This document shows positions 1 to 10,791 of a stretch of DNA of 64,000 bases, piece by piece; positions within the stretch are counted from its first letter, which is position 1; every line of letters starts with the position of its first letter. The stretch comes from Micromonospora inyonensis (GTDB lineage Bacteria > Actinomycetota > Actinomycetes > Mycobacteriales > Micromonosporaceae): positions 2,914,001-2,978,000 of the forward strand of contig NZ_FMHU01000002.1 of assembly GCF_900091415.1 (NCBI RefSeq), written 5' to 3'. The notes beneath the pieces were generated by a model. It saw nothing but the letters and a program-made list of their open reading frames with translations, did not search any database and had not been told where the DNA came from. Made by a program: the position numbers and the translations under genes.

Positions 1-352
1 CCACCACACCTGAGATCAGGTCGCTGATCGCGTTCGGCCCCCACACCCCGAACGCGAACTGCAGGGTGAACAGCAGCACGGCGTAGTACGCCAGTCTGGC
101 CAGGATGTCACTGGCGTCGTACCGGGTGCGCTCCAGCGCCCGTTTGACCCCACCCCGCTCGACCGCCCGGTCGAATCCCACCCGTTCGAGCACCGTGTCC
201 ACGATCTTGAGCACCGCGCGGGCGATGATCCAGCCCACCACGAGGATCGCGATGAAGGCGATGGCCCTCGGTACGAAGAGCAGCACCGACCTCCACATGT
301 CGGTCAGGGCGTCGCCGATGTCGACCTGCCTGACCGCGAGGGTTTTCCGCAT
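1..352 (-). CDS. Mechanosensitive ion channel family protein, N-terminal fragment
   Basis: The gene runs off the left edge, so only about the first 117 residues are visible. It starts MRKTLAVRQ, is followed by a hydrophobic helix (LLFVPRAIAFIAILVVGWII), a short charged amphipathic stretch (DRAVERGGVKRALER), and a second membrane segment (LARLAYYAVLLFTLQFAFG). This helix-charged loop-helix layout matches the conserved TM-helix repeat (PF05552 type) found in small mechanosensitive-channel-like proteins of actinobacteria. The role would be an osmotic-stress or small-conductance channel in the inner membrane. The ATG at 352-350 is the only good start. The 198 bp between it and the next gene (353-550) hold the divergent promoters; I see no other gene there. 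Confidence 0.6.
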   Translation of the reverse strand, partial: MRKTLAVRQVDIGDALTDMWRSVLLFVPRAIAFIAILVVGWIIARAVLKIVDTVLERVGFDRAVERGGVKRALERTRYDASDILARLAYYAVLLFTLQFAFGVWGPNAISDLISGVV

Positions 353-550
353 GATGTCCCTCCCTGTCGCCTGGTCTGCGCCGCCCGCATACCCGGCCGA
401 AGAAGCACCAACCCGCAGCGGCACCGGCCAGTTTCCGGACATGTCCTCCCTGTTCGGGACGGCGGGAACGGAACGCCGCCGGCACCGGCGCGGGCGTCGG
501 CCGGGGCACGACCGAAACGCCACGGGACCACGCCGGATAGGCTGCGTCAC

Positions 551-2677
551 ATGCCAGGCACGGTCGGGCACGTTCCCGCTTCACCCGCCCCGATCCCGCG
601 GGCCGCCAGCGTCGGCACGGCGGCGCTCGTCCTCGGCCATCCGTGGTCCGGCACGCCACTCGGGCCGATCGAGCGGTGGGACCCGGCGGTCCGGGCCGTC
701 GTCGATCTGGTCCTCGCCTCGCCGGTGCCGATGGCGCTGACCCTGGGCAGGGAGCTCCGGCTGCTCTACAACGACGGGTACGCCGAACTGGTCGGCGTGG
801 CCCATCCGGCGATCGGCCGGCCGGCGGCCGAGGTCTTCGCCGGGATCTGGTCCCTACCCGGAGTCGGTGACCTGGTCGAACGCACCTTCCAGGAGGGCAC
901 GTCCGCGCTGGAGAAGGAGTCGATCCTGCCGATCCTGCGGCACGGCACCGGCCGGGTCGAGCAGGCGGTCTTTATCCGGGGCTGCTCCCCGGTACGCGAC
1001 AGCGGCGGGAAGGTGGTCGGCGTACTGACGGTGGCGGCCGAGACCACCCAGGTGACCGAGCAGTTGCAGAGTCTCAGCGAGCTGGCCGCCGCGCTCTCCG
1101 GCACCCTCACCCTGGACGACGTGGCCCGGGTGGCGCTGCGGTACGCCCTCGACTCGTTCGACGCCGACCTGGTGTCCTTCGGGGTGGACGACGGCGGTGG
1201 TTGGCGCATCGTCCGCCGGATCCGGGGCGAGCTGCTCGACGAGGCCGACGAGCGGCTGCCCCCGCTCTGGCGGCGCGCGCCGGACGACTCGCCGCTGCCG
1301 CTGGTGGTGACCGCCCGCAGCGGGGTGCCGTCGTTCACCACGGACGGCCAGCCGCTCGCGGCGGCGGCGGTGGACCGGCACGACCAGAAGATCCGCGCCT
1401 TGGCCGCGCTGCCGCTGCGGACGCCGGTGCTGCACGGCGGGCTCAGCGTCGGGTACCAGCGGGGGCACCCCTGGTCGGCTGCGGAGCGGGCACTGCTGGC
1501 CGCCTCCGCCGAGCTGGTCGCGCAGGCGGCCGAGCGCGCCCGCCGGTTCGAGACCCAGCACGGCACCGCCCAGTTGCTGCAACGCAGCATGCTCCCGGAG
1601 CACCTGCCGGACCTGCCCCGGTTGCGCATCGCCGCCCGGTACGACCCGGGTGTGGACGGCAACGCGGCCGGGGGCGACTTCTACGACGCCTTCGTCCTGC
1701 CCGACGGCAGGCTGGGCGTCGTGCTCGGCGACGTTGCCGGCCACGACGTGCAGGCGGCGGCCCGGATGGGGCAGGTCCGGGCGGCGCTGCGTGCCCTGGC
1801 GCTTGCCGACCCACGCCCGGACGCCGTCTTGGCCGGGCTGGACCGGCTGGTCGCCAGCCTGGGTGCCGAGGCCGGCACGTACGAACTCTTCGTGACCGTC
1901 GTCTTCGGGGTGATCGACGCCGGACGGGAGCGGCTCACCCTGGCCAGCGCCGGGCACCCCGCGCCGCTGCTGCGCCGGTGCCCCTCCCCGGACGACGAGC
2001 CCACGGCCGAGTACCTCGACGTGCCGACCGGCGCCCCGCTGGGGCTGGGCTGCCGCCCCGGCACCGCCACGGTCCGGTTCTCACCCGGCGACACCCTGCT
2101 GCTGTTCAGCGACGGCGTGGTCGAACGCCGCCGGCAGAGCCTCTCGGTGGGGCTCACCGGGCTGGCCGAGGCGATCGCCGGTGCGGCCAGTGGCGACCCC
2201 CGGGCGCTCTGCGCGGTCGCGACCGCCGCGGTGCCCGACGGGACCGAGGACGACGTGGCGGTCCTCGCGGTGGAGCACGCGCTGATGCCGAGCCGGTCGG
2301 CCAGCATGGAGGTCCCCGCCGAACCGACCGCGCCGAGCCGGGTACGGCACTGGATGACCGCGCAGCTCTCCGACTGGCAGGTGCCCGAGTCGATCGTCGG
2401 GGCCGCCGTCCTGTGCACCAGCGAACTGACCACCAACGCCCTGTTGCACGCCGGCACCGCCGCCCGGGTCGAGATCGACCTCAGCCCCGAGCGCCTGCTG
2501 GTGTCGGTCGCCGACTCCGGGACCCGGGGCAGCGTGACGAAGGCGCAAACCGACACGTTGAGCAGCCGGGGCCGCGGACTGGGGCTGATCGAGCAGCTCA
2601 GCGACGCGTGGGGGACGGATCCGACGGTACGCGGCTCCACGGTCTGGTTCGAGATCCTCATCCCGCCGGCGGGCTGA
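551..2677 (+). CDS. PP2C-family serine phosphatase with sensor and anti-sigma kinase-like domains
   Basis: Protein of 708 aa. An N-terminal PAS-like region (about residues 20-170) is followed by a GAF-like region (about 175-330), a SpoIIE/PP2C phosphatase domain (about 345-575; metal-site motif AAGGDFYDAF near 375 and LLFSDGVVERR near 520), and a C-terminal GHKL ATPase domain of the RsbW type (about 585-705; N-box SELTTNALLHAG, G-box SRGRGLGLIEQ). The architecture is that of the large actinobacterial stress-signalling proteins that dephosphorylate anti-anti-sigma factors and also carry a kinase-like module. It has no transmembrane segment, so it is cytosolic. The sigma-factor partners are not in the window. 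Family assignment is firm; the signal sensed is unknown. Confidence 0.88.
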   Translation: MPGTVGHVPASPAPIPRAASVGTAALVLGHPWSGTPLGPIERWDPAVRAVVDLVLASPVPMALTLGRELRLLYNDGYAELVGVAHPAIGRPAAEVFAGIWSLPGVGDLVERTFQEGTSALEKESILPILRHGTGRVEQAVFIRGCSPVRDSGGKVVGVLTVAAETTQVTEQLQSLSELAAALSGTLTLDDVARVALRYALDSFDADLVSFGVDDGGGWRIVRRIRGELLDEADERLPPLWRRAPDDSPLPLVVTARSGVPSFTTDGQPLAAAAVDRHDQKIRALAALPLRTPVLHGGLSVGYQRGHPWSAAERALLAASAELVAQAAERARRFETQHGTAQLLQRSMLPEHLPDLPRLRIAARYDPGVDGNAAGGDFYDAFVLPDGRLGVVLGDVAGHDVQAAARMGQVRAALRALALADPRPDAVLAGLDRLVASLGAEAGTYELFVTVVFGVIDAGRERLTLASAGHPAPLLRRCPSPDDEPTAEYLDVPTGAPLGLGCRPGTATVRFSPGDTLLLFSDGVVERRRQSLSVGLTGLAEAIAGAASGDPRALCAVATAAVPDGTEDDVAVLAVEHALMPSRSASMEVPAEPTAPSRVRHWMTAQLSDWQVPESIVGAAVLCTSELTTNALLHAGTAARVEIDLSPERLLVSVADSGTRGSVTKAQTDTLSSRGRGLGLIEQLSDAWGTDPTVRGSTVWFEILIPPAG

Positions 2678-2716
2678 GGCCGCGGCGGTGTGTCCGCCCC
2701 GACAGAAAGGAAGGCG

Positions 2717-3427
2717 ATGGCCGCCGCGCGTTCCGACGGTGTCCTGTTCGACGTCGACGGCACCCTGGTCGACACCACGTACCTGCACACCGTGGCGTGG
2801 TGGGAGGCGTTCCGCCAGCTCGACCACGCGGTGCCGATGGCGTTGATCCACCGGTCCATCGGCATGGGGTCGGACCGTCTCCTCGACCACCTGCTCGGGC
2901 CGGAACGCGACCGGGCCGCCGACGACCGGCTCCGCGACGCCCACGACAGCCTCTTCCTCGAGTACGCGGAGCGGCTGACGCCGCTGCCGCACGCCGCCGA
3001 CCTGCTGCGGGCCTGCGCCGAGCGGGGGCTGCGGGTGGTGCTCGCCACCTCCGCGGCCGAGCACGAGGTACGAGCGTTGCGGGCCGCGCTCGACGCCGAC
3101 GACGTCATCGACACCGTGACCTCGTCGGCGGACGCGCGGCGGAGCAAGCCCGCGCCCGACATCCTGGTCGCCGCGCTGGAGCAGTCCGGCCTCGCCGCCG
3201 AGCGGGTGGTCTTCGTCGGTGACTCGGTCTGGGACGTCGCCGCCGCCGGCCGCCTGGGCATTCCCTGCATCGGGCTGACCTGTGGTGGCACCGGTCGCGC
3301 CGAACTCGCCGGGGCCGGTGCGGTCGAGGTCTACGACGACCCGGGGGCACTCCTGGCGCACCTGGCGGAGTCCCCGGTGCTGAGCCGCGGGCACGACACC
3401 GACGCGAACATGAACGTGAAGGCATAG
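2717..3427 (+). CDS. HAD-superfamily phosphatase (phosphoglycolate phosphatase-like)
   Basis: About 236 aa, with the HAD motifs in order: DVDGTLVDT (nucleophile and acid/base aspartates), a Ser/Thr motif in LATSAA, the lysine in SKPAPDI, and the acidic motif FVGDSVWDVAAA. The helical cap sits between motifs I and II, as in phosphoglycolate and beta-phosphoglucomutase-like phosphatases. I chose ATG at 2717 because AAAGGAAGG lies 4-11 bases upstream; a GTG at 2690 is also open but has no such site. It follows the PP2C gene by 39 bp and may be co-transcribed. The substrate cannot be read from sequence. Confidence 0.85.
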   Translation: MAAARSDGVLFDVDGTLVDTTYLHTVAWWEAFRQLDHAVPMALIHRSIGMGSDRLLDHLLGPERDRAADDRLRDAHDSLFLEYAERLTPLPHAADLLRACAERGLRVVLATSAAEHEVRALRAALDADDVIDTVTSSADARRSKPAPDILVAALEQSGLAAERVVFVGDSVWDVAAAGRLGIPCIGLTCGGTGRAELAGAGAVEVYDDPGALLAHLAESPVLSRGHDTDANMNVKA

Positions 3428-3497
3428 ACACCCGTTCGGCGGGGCACAGTTCGTCTCCACCTGCCCGGACACCCCGGGCGAGGCGAAGGGTGGAGCC

Positions 3498-4769
3498 TTG
3501 GAGCCGGTGGACGTCGCTTTCGCGGTACTCGGGATCGGAGCGTTGCTGGCCGGGATCCTTCCCCGGATGGTGGAGCGGCGTCCCCTCTCCATGCCGATCG
3601 CCTTTCTCGGCCTCGGAATGGTGATCTTCCTGTTGCCCACCGGGCTGCCGGTCCCGGACCCGCTGGTCCACCGGGACGTCGCCACCCACCTCACCGAGGT
3701 CGGCGTGATCGTCGCCCTGATGGGCGCCGGCCTCAAGATCGACCGCCCGTTGAGCTGGCGGCGCTGGTCGTCCACCTGGCGGCTGATCGCCATCGCGATG
3801 CCGCTGTGCATCGCGGCCGTGGCACTGCTCGGCTGGTGGTGGGCCGGGCTCGTGCCGGCGACCGCGCTGCTGCTCGGGGCGGCGCTCGCCCCCACCGACC
3901 CGGTTCTCGCCGCCGACGTGCAGGTGGGCGAGCCGACCGACGTGGAGGACTCCGAGGACGAGGTCCGCTTCGCCCTCACCTCCGAGGCGGGCCTGAACGA
4001 CGGGCTGGCCTTCCCCTTCGTCTACGCGGCCATCGCCATCGCCTCCACCAGCCTCGCCCCGGCCGACTGGCTGGCCGAATGGATCACCGTCGACCTGCTC
4101 TGGAAGGTCGGCGCCGGGGTGGCCGGCGGGCTGCTGGTCGGCTGGCTGCTCGGCAAGCTGTTCTTCCGCGCGCCGAGCGAGCTGCGGCTGGCCCGGCACG
4201 CCGAGGGCTTCCTCGCGCTGGCCGCGACCTTCCTGGCGTACGGGCTGGTCGAGGTGATCGGCGGGTACGGTTTCCTCGCCGTCTTCGTGGCCGCCCGGGC
4301 GATCCGGGCGGCGGAGCGGACCCACCAGTTCCACTCCGTGCTGCACGACTTCGCCGAGCAGGTCGAGCGGCTGCTCACCGTCCTGCTGCTCCTGCTCTTC
4401 GGCGGGGCGGTGGTGGGCGGCCTGCTGGCCCCGCTCACCTGGCAGGCCGCCCTGGTCGGCCTGGCCCTGGTCTTCGTGGTCCGGCCGCTCACCGGCTGGC
4501 TGTCGCTACGCGGCGCGCCCGGACGCCCCGCCGAACACTGGGTGATCGCCTGTTTCGGCATCCGGGGCGTCGGCTCGTTCTACTACCTGGCGTACGCCAC
4601 CACGAAGGCGGACTTCCCACAGGCCGACCTGGTCTGGGCCACCGCCGGTCTGGTGGTGATCGTCTCGGTGGTGGTACACGGTGTCGCGGCCACCCCGGTC
4701 ATGCAGGTGCTCGACCGGGCCGGTGAGCGTACCGGCGATCCCGAGCAGGCCGAGCCCGCCCTCACCTGA
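3498..4769 (+). CDS. Cation/proton antiporter, CPA family
   Basis: A 423-aa polytopic membrane protein with about 11-12 hydrophobic helices. The motif ALAPTDPVLAADVQVGEPTD (around residue 133) holds the paired acidic region typical of NhaP-type CPA1 antiporters, followed by SEAGLNDGLAFPFVY, also diagnostic of the Na+/H+ exchanger domain (PF00999). It would exchange Na+ or K+ for protons across the cytoplasmic membrane. The start is TTG at 3498, preceded by AAGGGTGGAG; an in-frame GTG nine bases downstream is an alternative. The 3' end lies three bases from a palindromic repeat that probably terminates transcription. Confidence 0.88.
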   Translation: MEPVDVAFAVLGIGALLAGILPRMVERRPLSMPIAFLGLGMVIFLLPTGLPVPDPLVHRDVATHLTEVGVIVALMGAGLKIDRPLSWRRWSSTWRLIAIAMPLCIAAVALLGWWWAGLVPATALLLGAALAPTDPVLAADVQVGEPTDVEDSEDEVRFALTSEAGLNDGLAFPFVYAAIAIASTSLAPADWLAEWITVDLLWKVGAGVAGGLLVGWLLGKLFFRAPSELRLARHAEGFLALAATFLAYGLVEVIGGYGFLAVFVAARAIRAAERTHQFHSVLHDFAEQVERLLTVLLLLLFGGAVVGGLLAPLTWQAALVGLALVFVVRPLTGWLSLRGAPGRPAEHWVIACFGIRGVGSFYYLAYATTKADFPQADLVWATAGLVVIVSVVVHGVAATPVMQVLDRAGERTGDPEQAEPALT

Positions 4770-4772
4770 GGT

Positions 4773-4828
4773 GTAGCAGGGGTCCCCTGCTACCGCTTTT
4801 TGGTGAGGAAGGGTCCCCTGCAACCACC
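4773..4828. repeat. Dispersed palindromic repeat, copy A (56 bp)
   Basis: The 56-bp element has ends that are imperfect inverted repeats (GTAGCAGGGG... / ...CCCCTGCAACCACC). It contains a second inner palindrome AGGGGTCCCCT and a central TACCGCTTTTT followed by a GAGGAAGGG block. Copies B (61356-61411) and C (63128-63184) match over the whole length with scattered differences. Here it sits between two convergent genes, where the hairpin could act as a bidirectional terminator. The stop codon of the minus-strand oxidoreductase lies inside it. Such repeats are, to my knowledge, abundant in Micromonosporaceae; I could not check a database. Confidence 0.85.
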
Positions 4829-5851
4829 AACCACCACAGCGCCGCACCCGACGCCTGCGCGATGCGGGGCGGCGGCGGGGCGGTCAGGTGGTCGGGTGGT
4901 CAGTCTGCGGACCAGCGCCCACCCCAGTTCCCGCCCGGAGAGCCAGGCGGTCTGCACCCGGGGCGGGCCGAAGGCGTCCCCGGCCAGCCCCACGCCGTCG
5001 TCGTCCAGGTGGTACGCCTCAAACAACCCGGCCGCCGGCTTCGCGTACGTCCAGCGGTGCACATGCACGTGGTCGGCCGGTTCGGGAAGGGCGAGCAGGT
5101 CCCGCACCGCCTGCTCGACGGCGGGTGCGGCGGCGGTCGGTTGGAGCAGGTGCCGCCCGGCAAACTCGGCGGTGGTGTGGGCGACCAGCACGGGTTCGCC
5201 GTCCCCGCGCCGGTCGCCGTCGTCGCAGAGCAGGGTCAGCACGGGGTGGTCGTTGACGAACGCCCCGGCGAAGTCGGACCACCGACGGCGCGGGAAGCGC
5301 AGCACCGCGGTGAGCGTGGAGGTCCACTGCTGGGCCTGCACCGCCCGGGTGGCGTCGGCCAGCGTCGGGTCGAGCAGGAGCGCCGCCTGCGGGCCCGGCA
5401 TGGCGAGCACCACCGCCTCGCACCCGGTGCCGTCGACGCGCGGCCCCGGCTCCACGCCGAGCACCAGCCGGTCGACCGTCACCGGCAGTCCGGTCGCCAG
5501 GTCGGTCACCAGGGAACGCAGCCCGCGCGGCGCGGCCCAGCGCATCGGTCCGGGCACCACGTGCCGGCCGTCCGCCCCGTACGCGAGAAAGGTGTCGGTC
5601 CATTCCCGGGCCAGGCCGGCGGCGCGCCAGCCCTCGACGACGCGGGCGAAGTCCGGGTCGCTGACGGTGAAGTAGGCGGCGCCGATGTCGGCAGGGCGAC
5701 CGTCGAAGCGTTTGCTGGCCATCCGGCCGCCGGCCACCCGGGCCCGTTCCCGGATCTGCACCGGCACGCCCGCAGCCGCCAGTTCCCGCGCGCACGCCAC
5801 GCCGGCGATGCCGGCCCCGACCACGACCACCCGCGCCCGTTCCCCCGTCAC
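4790..5851 (-). CDS. FAD-dependent amine oxidoreductase (renalase-like)
   Basis: About 353 aa from GTG 5851. The N-terminal dinucleotide-binding motif VVVVGAGIAGVACARELAAAG binds FAD, with the acidic residue RER about 20 residues later and a GG doublet in VAGGRMASKRF. The C-terminal GVGLAGDAFGPPRVQTAWLSG is the FAD-contact loop of NAD(P)/FAD flavoproteins of the renalase type. Substrate unknown. An upstream GTG at 5914 is open but would put 21 unusual residues before the Rossmann motif. The last roughly 12 residues (ending GPFLTKKR) and the stop codon are encoded by repeat copy A, so the native C-terminus has probably been extended or replaced by the insertion. Confidence 0.78.
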   Translation of the reverse strand: MTGERARVVVVGAGIAGVACARELAAAGVPVQIRERARVAGGRMASKRFDGRPADIGAAYFTVSDPDFARVVEGWRAAGLAREWTDTFLAYGADGRHVVPGPMRWAAPRGLRSLVTDLATGLPVTVDRLVLGVEPGPRVDGTGCEAVVLAMPGPQAALLLDPTLADATRAVQAQQWTSTLTAVLRFPRRRWSDFAGAFVNDHPVLTLLCDDGDRRGDGEPVLVAHTTAEFAGRHLLQPTAAAPAVEQAVRDLLALPEPADHVHVHRWTYAKPAAGLFEAYHLDDDGVGLAGDAFGPPRVQTAWLSGRELGWALVRRLTTRPPDRPAAAPHRAGVGCGAVVVGGCRGPFLTKKR

Positions 5852-5958
5852 CAGGTGATGGTATGCGCCGGCCGCCGGCCGCCGGCCCGGCGCGCACCGG
5901 GGGTATGAAGGCACCCACCGACGGGTACTGGCACACCTGTTCGAGGAAAGGTGGAGAG

Positions 5959-6174
5959 ATGACGGACCGTGACAGCACCCACGCCAACCCCCGTGGGGCG
6001 ATCAAGGACCCGGACGAGTGGGTCACCGGCGACGAGCCACCGACGGCGGCCCAGGAGTCGTACCTGGCCACGCTCTCCCGGGAGGCCGGCGCGGAGGTCC
6101 CGGACGGGCTGACCAAGGCGGAGGCGGCCCGGCGTATCGACGAGTTGCAGGAGGAGACCGGCCGGGGTCAGTGA
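5959..6174 (+). CDS. DUF3072 small hydrophilic protein
   Basis: 71 aa. It carries the conserved pattern of DUF3072: PPTAAQESYLATLSREAG followed by LTKAEAARRIDELQEETGR. This is a small soluble protein with a helical SAP-like hairpin; function is not known, and many actinomycetes have one. The start is ATG 5959, preceded by GGTGGAGAG. It is divergent from the oxidoreductase and ends 38 bp before the convergent phosphoesterase. Confidence 0.8.
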   Translation: MTDRDSTHANPRGAIKDPDEWVTGDEPPTAAQESYLATLSREAGAEVPDGLTKAEAARRIDELQEETGRGQ

Positions 6175-8246
<2,072 letters not shown>

Positions 8247-8568
8247 CCCACCCGGGCCCCCGGCCGGGGCGACACACCGGCGCAGACCGCGCTGTGCGCG
8301 CCGGTGCGCGCACGGCCCGGGGCCGCCCCGCGGCCAGGCCCAGCGGTCCACCAGCCAGAACGAGCGGACGGCGGAGCCCCGCCGGGCGACCGCCGGCGCG
8401 ACCCGGGCGAACGACGCCCGGTCGGCCCATGGGGCATTCGCCGCCCGGCCGGGACGGTTGCGCCGCCGCGTCCCGGCCCGTTCGGCGGGCCGTCGGCGGC
8501 CATGACCCGACCGGGGTTACCGCTCGCCGGGGGCGGGAACGCGGAAGGTCGACCGAAGGAGGCAGCTC
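8247..8568. other. Intergenic region without a recognisable gene
   Basis: 322 bp between the cellulase remnant and the stress-protein gene. It is GC-rich and I see no convincing coding frame, RNA gene or repeat. The last 60 bases should hold the promoter and the ribosome-binding site (GAAGGAGG just before 8569) of the following gene. Confidence 0.5.
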
Positions 8569-9153
8569 ATGACCAGATCCTCGGCTCCGACCGCTGCCGG
8601 GCAGCCCGGGACGGCAGGCGCTGGCACGATGCCGTCCGGTCCCACCGGCCAGCCGATCCCGCTCGACGACGGCCGTGGCCCGCAGAGCGGCCGTCCCACC
8701 GTGACCATCGGGTCGTATCCGGACTATCCGTCGGCCCAGCGGGTGGTGGACCACCTGGCGGACAACCGGTTCCCGGTGGAACAGACCGCGATCGTGGGCA
8801 CCAACCTGACCCTGGTGGAGACCGTGCTCGGCCGGATGAACACCGGCCGGGCGGCGCTGGCCGGTGCCGGTACGGGTGCCTGGTTCGGTCTCTTCATCGG
8901 CCTGTTGTTCGGCATCTTCACCGCCGGCAACTGGGTCGCGGTCATCCTGGTCGGGTTGGTGGTCGGCGCCGTCTGGGGTGCCGTCTTCGGGGCGATCGCC
9001 CACAGCATGACCGGCGGGCGTCGCGACTTCACCTCCGCCAGCTCGCTGCGGGCCGGCCAGTACGCGGTGATCGTCGACGCCCAGTTGGCCGACCGGGCGC
9101 AGGAACTGCTCGGCCGGATGCACCTGACGCCGACCCGGCGTACCGGCGGGTGA
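8569..9153 (+). CDS. General stress protein 17M-like membrane protein
   Basis: 194 aa. A low-complexity N-terminus is followed by the YflT/GSP17M domain (about residues 43-90: TIGSYPDYPSAQRVVDHLAD), then a glycine-zipper membrane hairpin (AALAGAGTGAWFGLFIG and VAVILVGLVVGAVWGAVFG), and a basic tail. This family is induced by general stress in Bacillus and is common in actinobacteria; its biochemical role is not known. The start is ATG 8569 with AAGGAGGCAG upstream. A terminator-like hairpin follows at 9191-9222. Confidence 0.78.
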   Translation: MTRSSAPTAAGQPGTAGAGTMPSGPTGQPIPLDDGRGPQSGRPTVTIGSYPDYPSAQRVVDHLADNRFPVEQTAIVGTNLTLVETVLGRMNTGRAALAGAGTGAWFGLFIGLLFGIFTAGNWVAVILVGLVVGAVWGAVFGAIAHSMTGGRRDFTSASSLRAGQYAVIVDAQLADRAQELLGRMHLTPTRRTGG

Positions 9154-9190
9154 CCGGGGCCGGGACACGGCCGCCGGGCGGCCAGGCGAC

Positions 9191-9222
9191 GGAGCCGGTG
9201 GGGCACGGTCCCCGCCGGCTCC
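9191..9222. terminator. Bidirectional hairpin terminator
   Basis: Inverted repeat GGAGCCGGTGGGG / CCCCGCCGGCTCC with one mismatch and a 6-base loop, located between convergent genes (stress protein and GNAT). There is no T-run, as is usual for high-GC actinomycetes. Confidence 0.6.
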
Positions 9223-9229
9223 GGTCCGT

Positions 9230-9778
9230 TCACTCGTCGGTGGCGAGCCGGGCGTGCAGGTGTTCGTCGTGGCGGCGGCCGTCGCCGTACCGGTGGGACT
9301 CCCGCAGCGTCCCCTCCCACGGGTAGCCGGCGCGGTCGGCGACCCGGCACGAGGCGACGTTCGCCACGGCGTGGCACAGCTCGATCCGGTGCAGTCCGAG
9401 CGACCCGAACGCCCAGCCGGTGACCAGTCGGACCGCAGCGGTGGCGACGCCCCGCCCCCGGGCCGAGGGCACCGTCCAGTACCCGATCGAGCCCTCGTCG
9501 CCGTGGATGCGGTGCAGCGAGACCGAACCGGTCAGGACGCCGGTCGCCGGATCGGTGACGGCGAACGAGGCGTGCGTACCGGCCGACCAGTCGGCCCGGG
9601 CCCGGGTCCAGGCCCGGGCACCGGCCAGGTCCAGGCCCGGGGCGGAGGGGTTCCACTGCGCCGTCTCCGGATCGCGGAGCGCGGCGAGCACGTCTGCGGC
9701 GTCCTCCTCCCGCCAGGGACGCAGCAGCAGTTCAGGGGTGTTCAGCTCGACATGTTCCACGGGGCGGGAGTCTTGCAC
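9230..9778 (-). CDS. GNAT acetyltransferase, RimJ/RimL type
   Basis: 182 aa. It begins with ELNTPELLLRPWREEDA, the signature N-terminus of the RimJ/RimL (Acetyltransf_3) group, and carries the acetyl-CoA-binding motif SARGRGVATAAVRLVTGWAFG followed by HRIELCHAVANVASCRVADRAG. It would acetylate an N-terminal amine or small molecule using acetyl-CoA. The start could be 9778 or the in-frame GTG 18 bases downstream (VEHVELN). Confidence 0.85.
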   Translation of the reverse strand: MQDSRPVEHVELNTPELLLRPWREEDAADVLAALRDPETAQWNPSAPGLDLAGARAWTRARADWSAGTHASFAVTDPATGVLTGSVSLHRIHGDEGSIGYWTVPSARGRGVATAAVRLVTGWAFGSLGLHRIELCHAVANVASCRVADRAGYPWEGTLRESHRYGDGRRHDEHLHARLATDE

Positions 9779-9996
9779 GCCACGCCGGTCCCATGTGCGG
9801 GATCTCCTCGCCGCCAGCCCGCCGCTGAGCCGTCCATCAATGGGCGTTGAGCGGCGGAAACGTGGAATCCGGAACTGCCAGGGCCATCCCCGAGGGGGAA
9901 GCTAGGGGTCATCTCGGGGCGTTCCCTGAGGAGAACGTGAGCCCCGGCTTGCCTATACTCGTCCATGCGATGGTCCCGGCGAGGGAGCTGCTCCGG

Positions 9997-10632
9997 ATGG
10001 ACATGATCGAGGCATACGTCGCCGAGTTGGACAAGGCCCTGCGCGGCCCCCGGGCGACCAAGGCCGATCTCCTCGCGGAGGCGCGGGACGGTCTCCTGGA
10101 TGCGGCCGACGCCTACGAGGACGCCGGTCTCGACCGGCGCGACGCCGAACGGCGGGCGGTCGCCGAGTTCGGGGCGGTACCCGAGATCGCCTGCGACTAC
10201 CAGACCGAACTGGGGCTGGCCCAGGGGCGCCGTACCGCTCTGCTGATCTTCTTCGTGCTGGCCGCGCAGCCGGTGCTGTGGCGGTTGACCCGGCACCTGG
10301 CCGGTGGCGTGGGATACCACAGCCCCGGCTACCGGCTGGTCGAGGAGACGGTCAGCTGGATGGGTTCGGCGACCCTGTTCGCCGCGATCCTGGTCGCCAC
10401 CGCCGCCGGCTACGGGGTGCGGTACCTCGGTGCCCGCCGGGGGCTCGTCCGGGTCACCGGGGTCTTCGCCTTCGCGGTCTGCGTGGTCTTCTCCGTGCTC
10501 GGGGTTCTGCTGACCGCGCTCACCCCGCACGCCCTGATGAGTGTCGCCGGGTTGCCGAGCGCGCTGGTGTTCCTCGGTATCCCGTTGGCCGGGATCGGCG
10601 TCTCCGGCCGGAACTGCCTGAGCGCCGCCTGA
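9997..10632 (+). CDS. HAAS-domain membrane protein
   Basis: About 211 aa from ATG 9997 (GAGGGAG ten bases upstream); a longer frame opens at 9847, but that extension is not protein-like. The N-terminal 75 residues (MIEAYVAELDKALRGPR... DLLAEARDGLLDAADAYEDAG) form the HAAS/DUF1700-type helical domain. They are followed by four hydrophobic segments. HAAS proteins are normally encoded beside a PadR regulator, and here a PadR gene lies 160 bp downstream, but convergent rather than in the same operon. Inferred role: membrane component of a PadR-linked stress or transport response. Confidence 0.75.
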   Translation: MDMIEAYVAELDKALRGPRATKADLLAEARDGLLDAADAYEDAGLDRRDAERRAVAEFGAVPEIACDYQTELGLAQGRRTALLIFFVLAAQPVLWRLTRHLAGGVGYHSPGYRLVEETVSWMGSATLFAAILVATAAGYGVRYLGARRGLVRVTGVFAFAVCVVFSVLGVLLTALTPHALMSVAGLPSALVFLGIPLAGIGVSGRNCLSAA

Positions 10633-10755
10633 CCGGACGCCCCGGTCCCCGGTGCGACACCCGCGGAGAGGGCGTCGCTCAAGCGGACGACCCACGCGCG
10701 CCGTGCGGCCGGGGCACGCGCCATCCGGTATCCCGCAGCGGTTCGGGTCGCCGGT

Positions 10756-10785
10756 CCGGTGCCGCCCGGGACCGGGCGGCACCGG
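10756..10785. terminator. Hairpin terminator between convergent genes
   Basis: Perfect 13-bp stem CCGGTGCCGCCCG / CGGGCGGCACCGG with loop GGAC, placed between the HAAS gene and the convergent PadR gene. It ends seven bases before the PadR stop codon. Confidence 0.65.
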
Positions 10786-10791
10786 GTCGAC

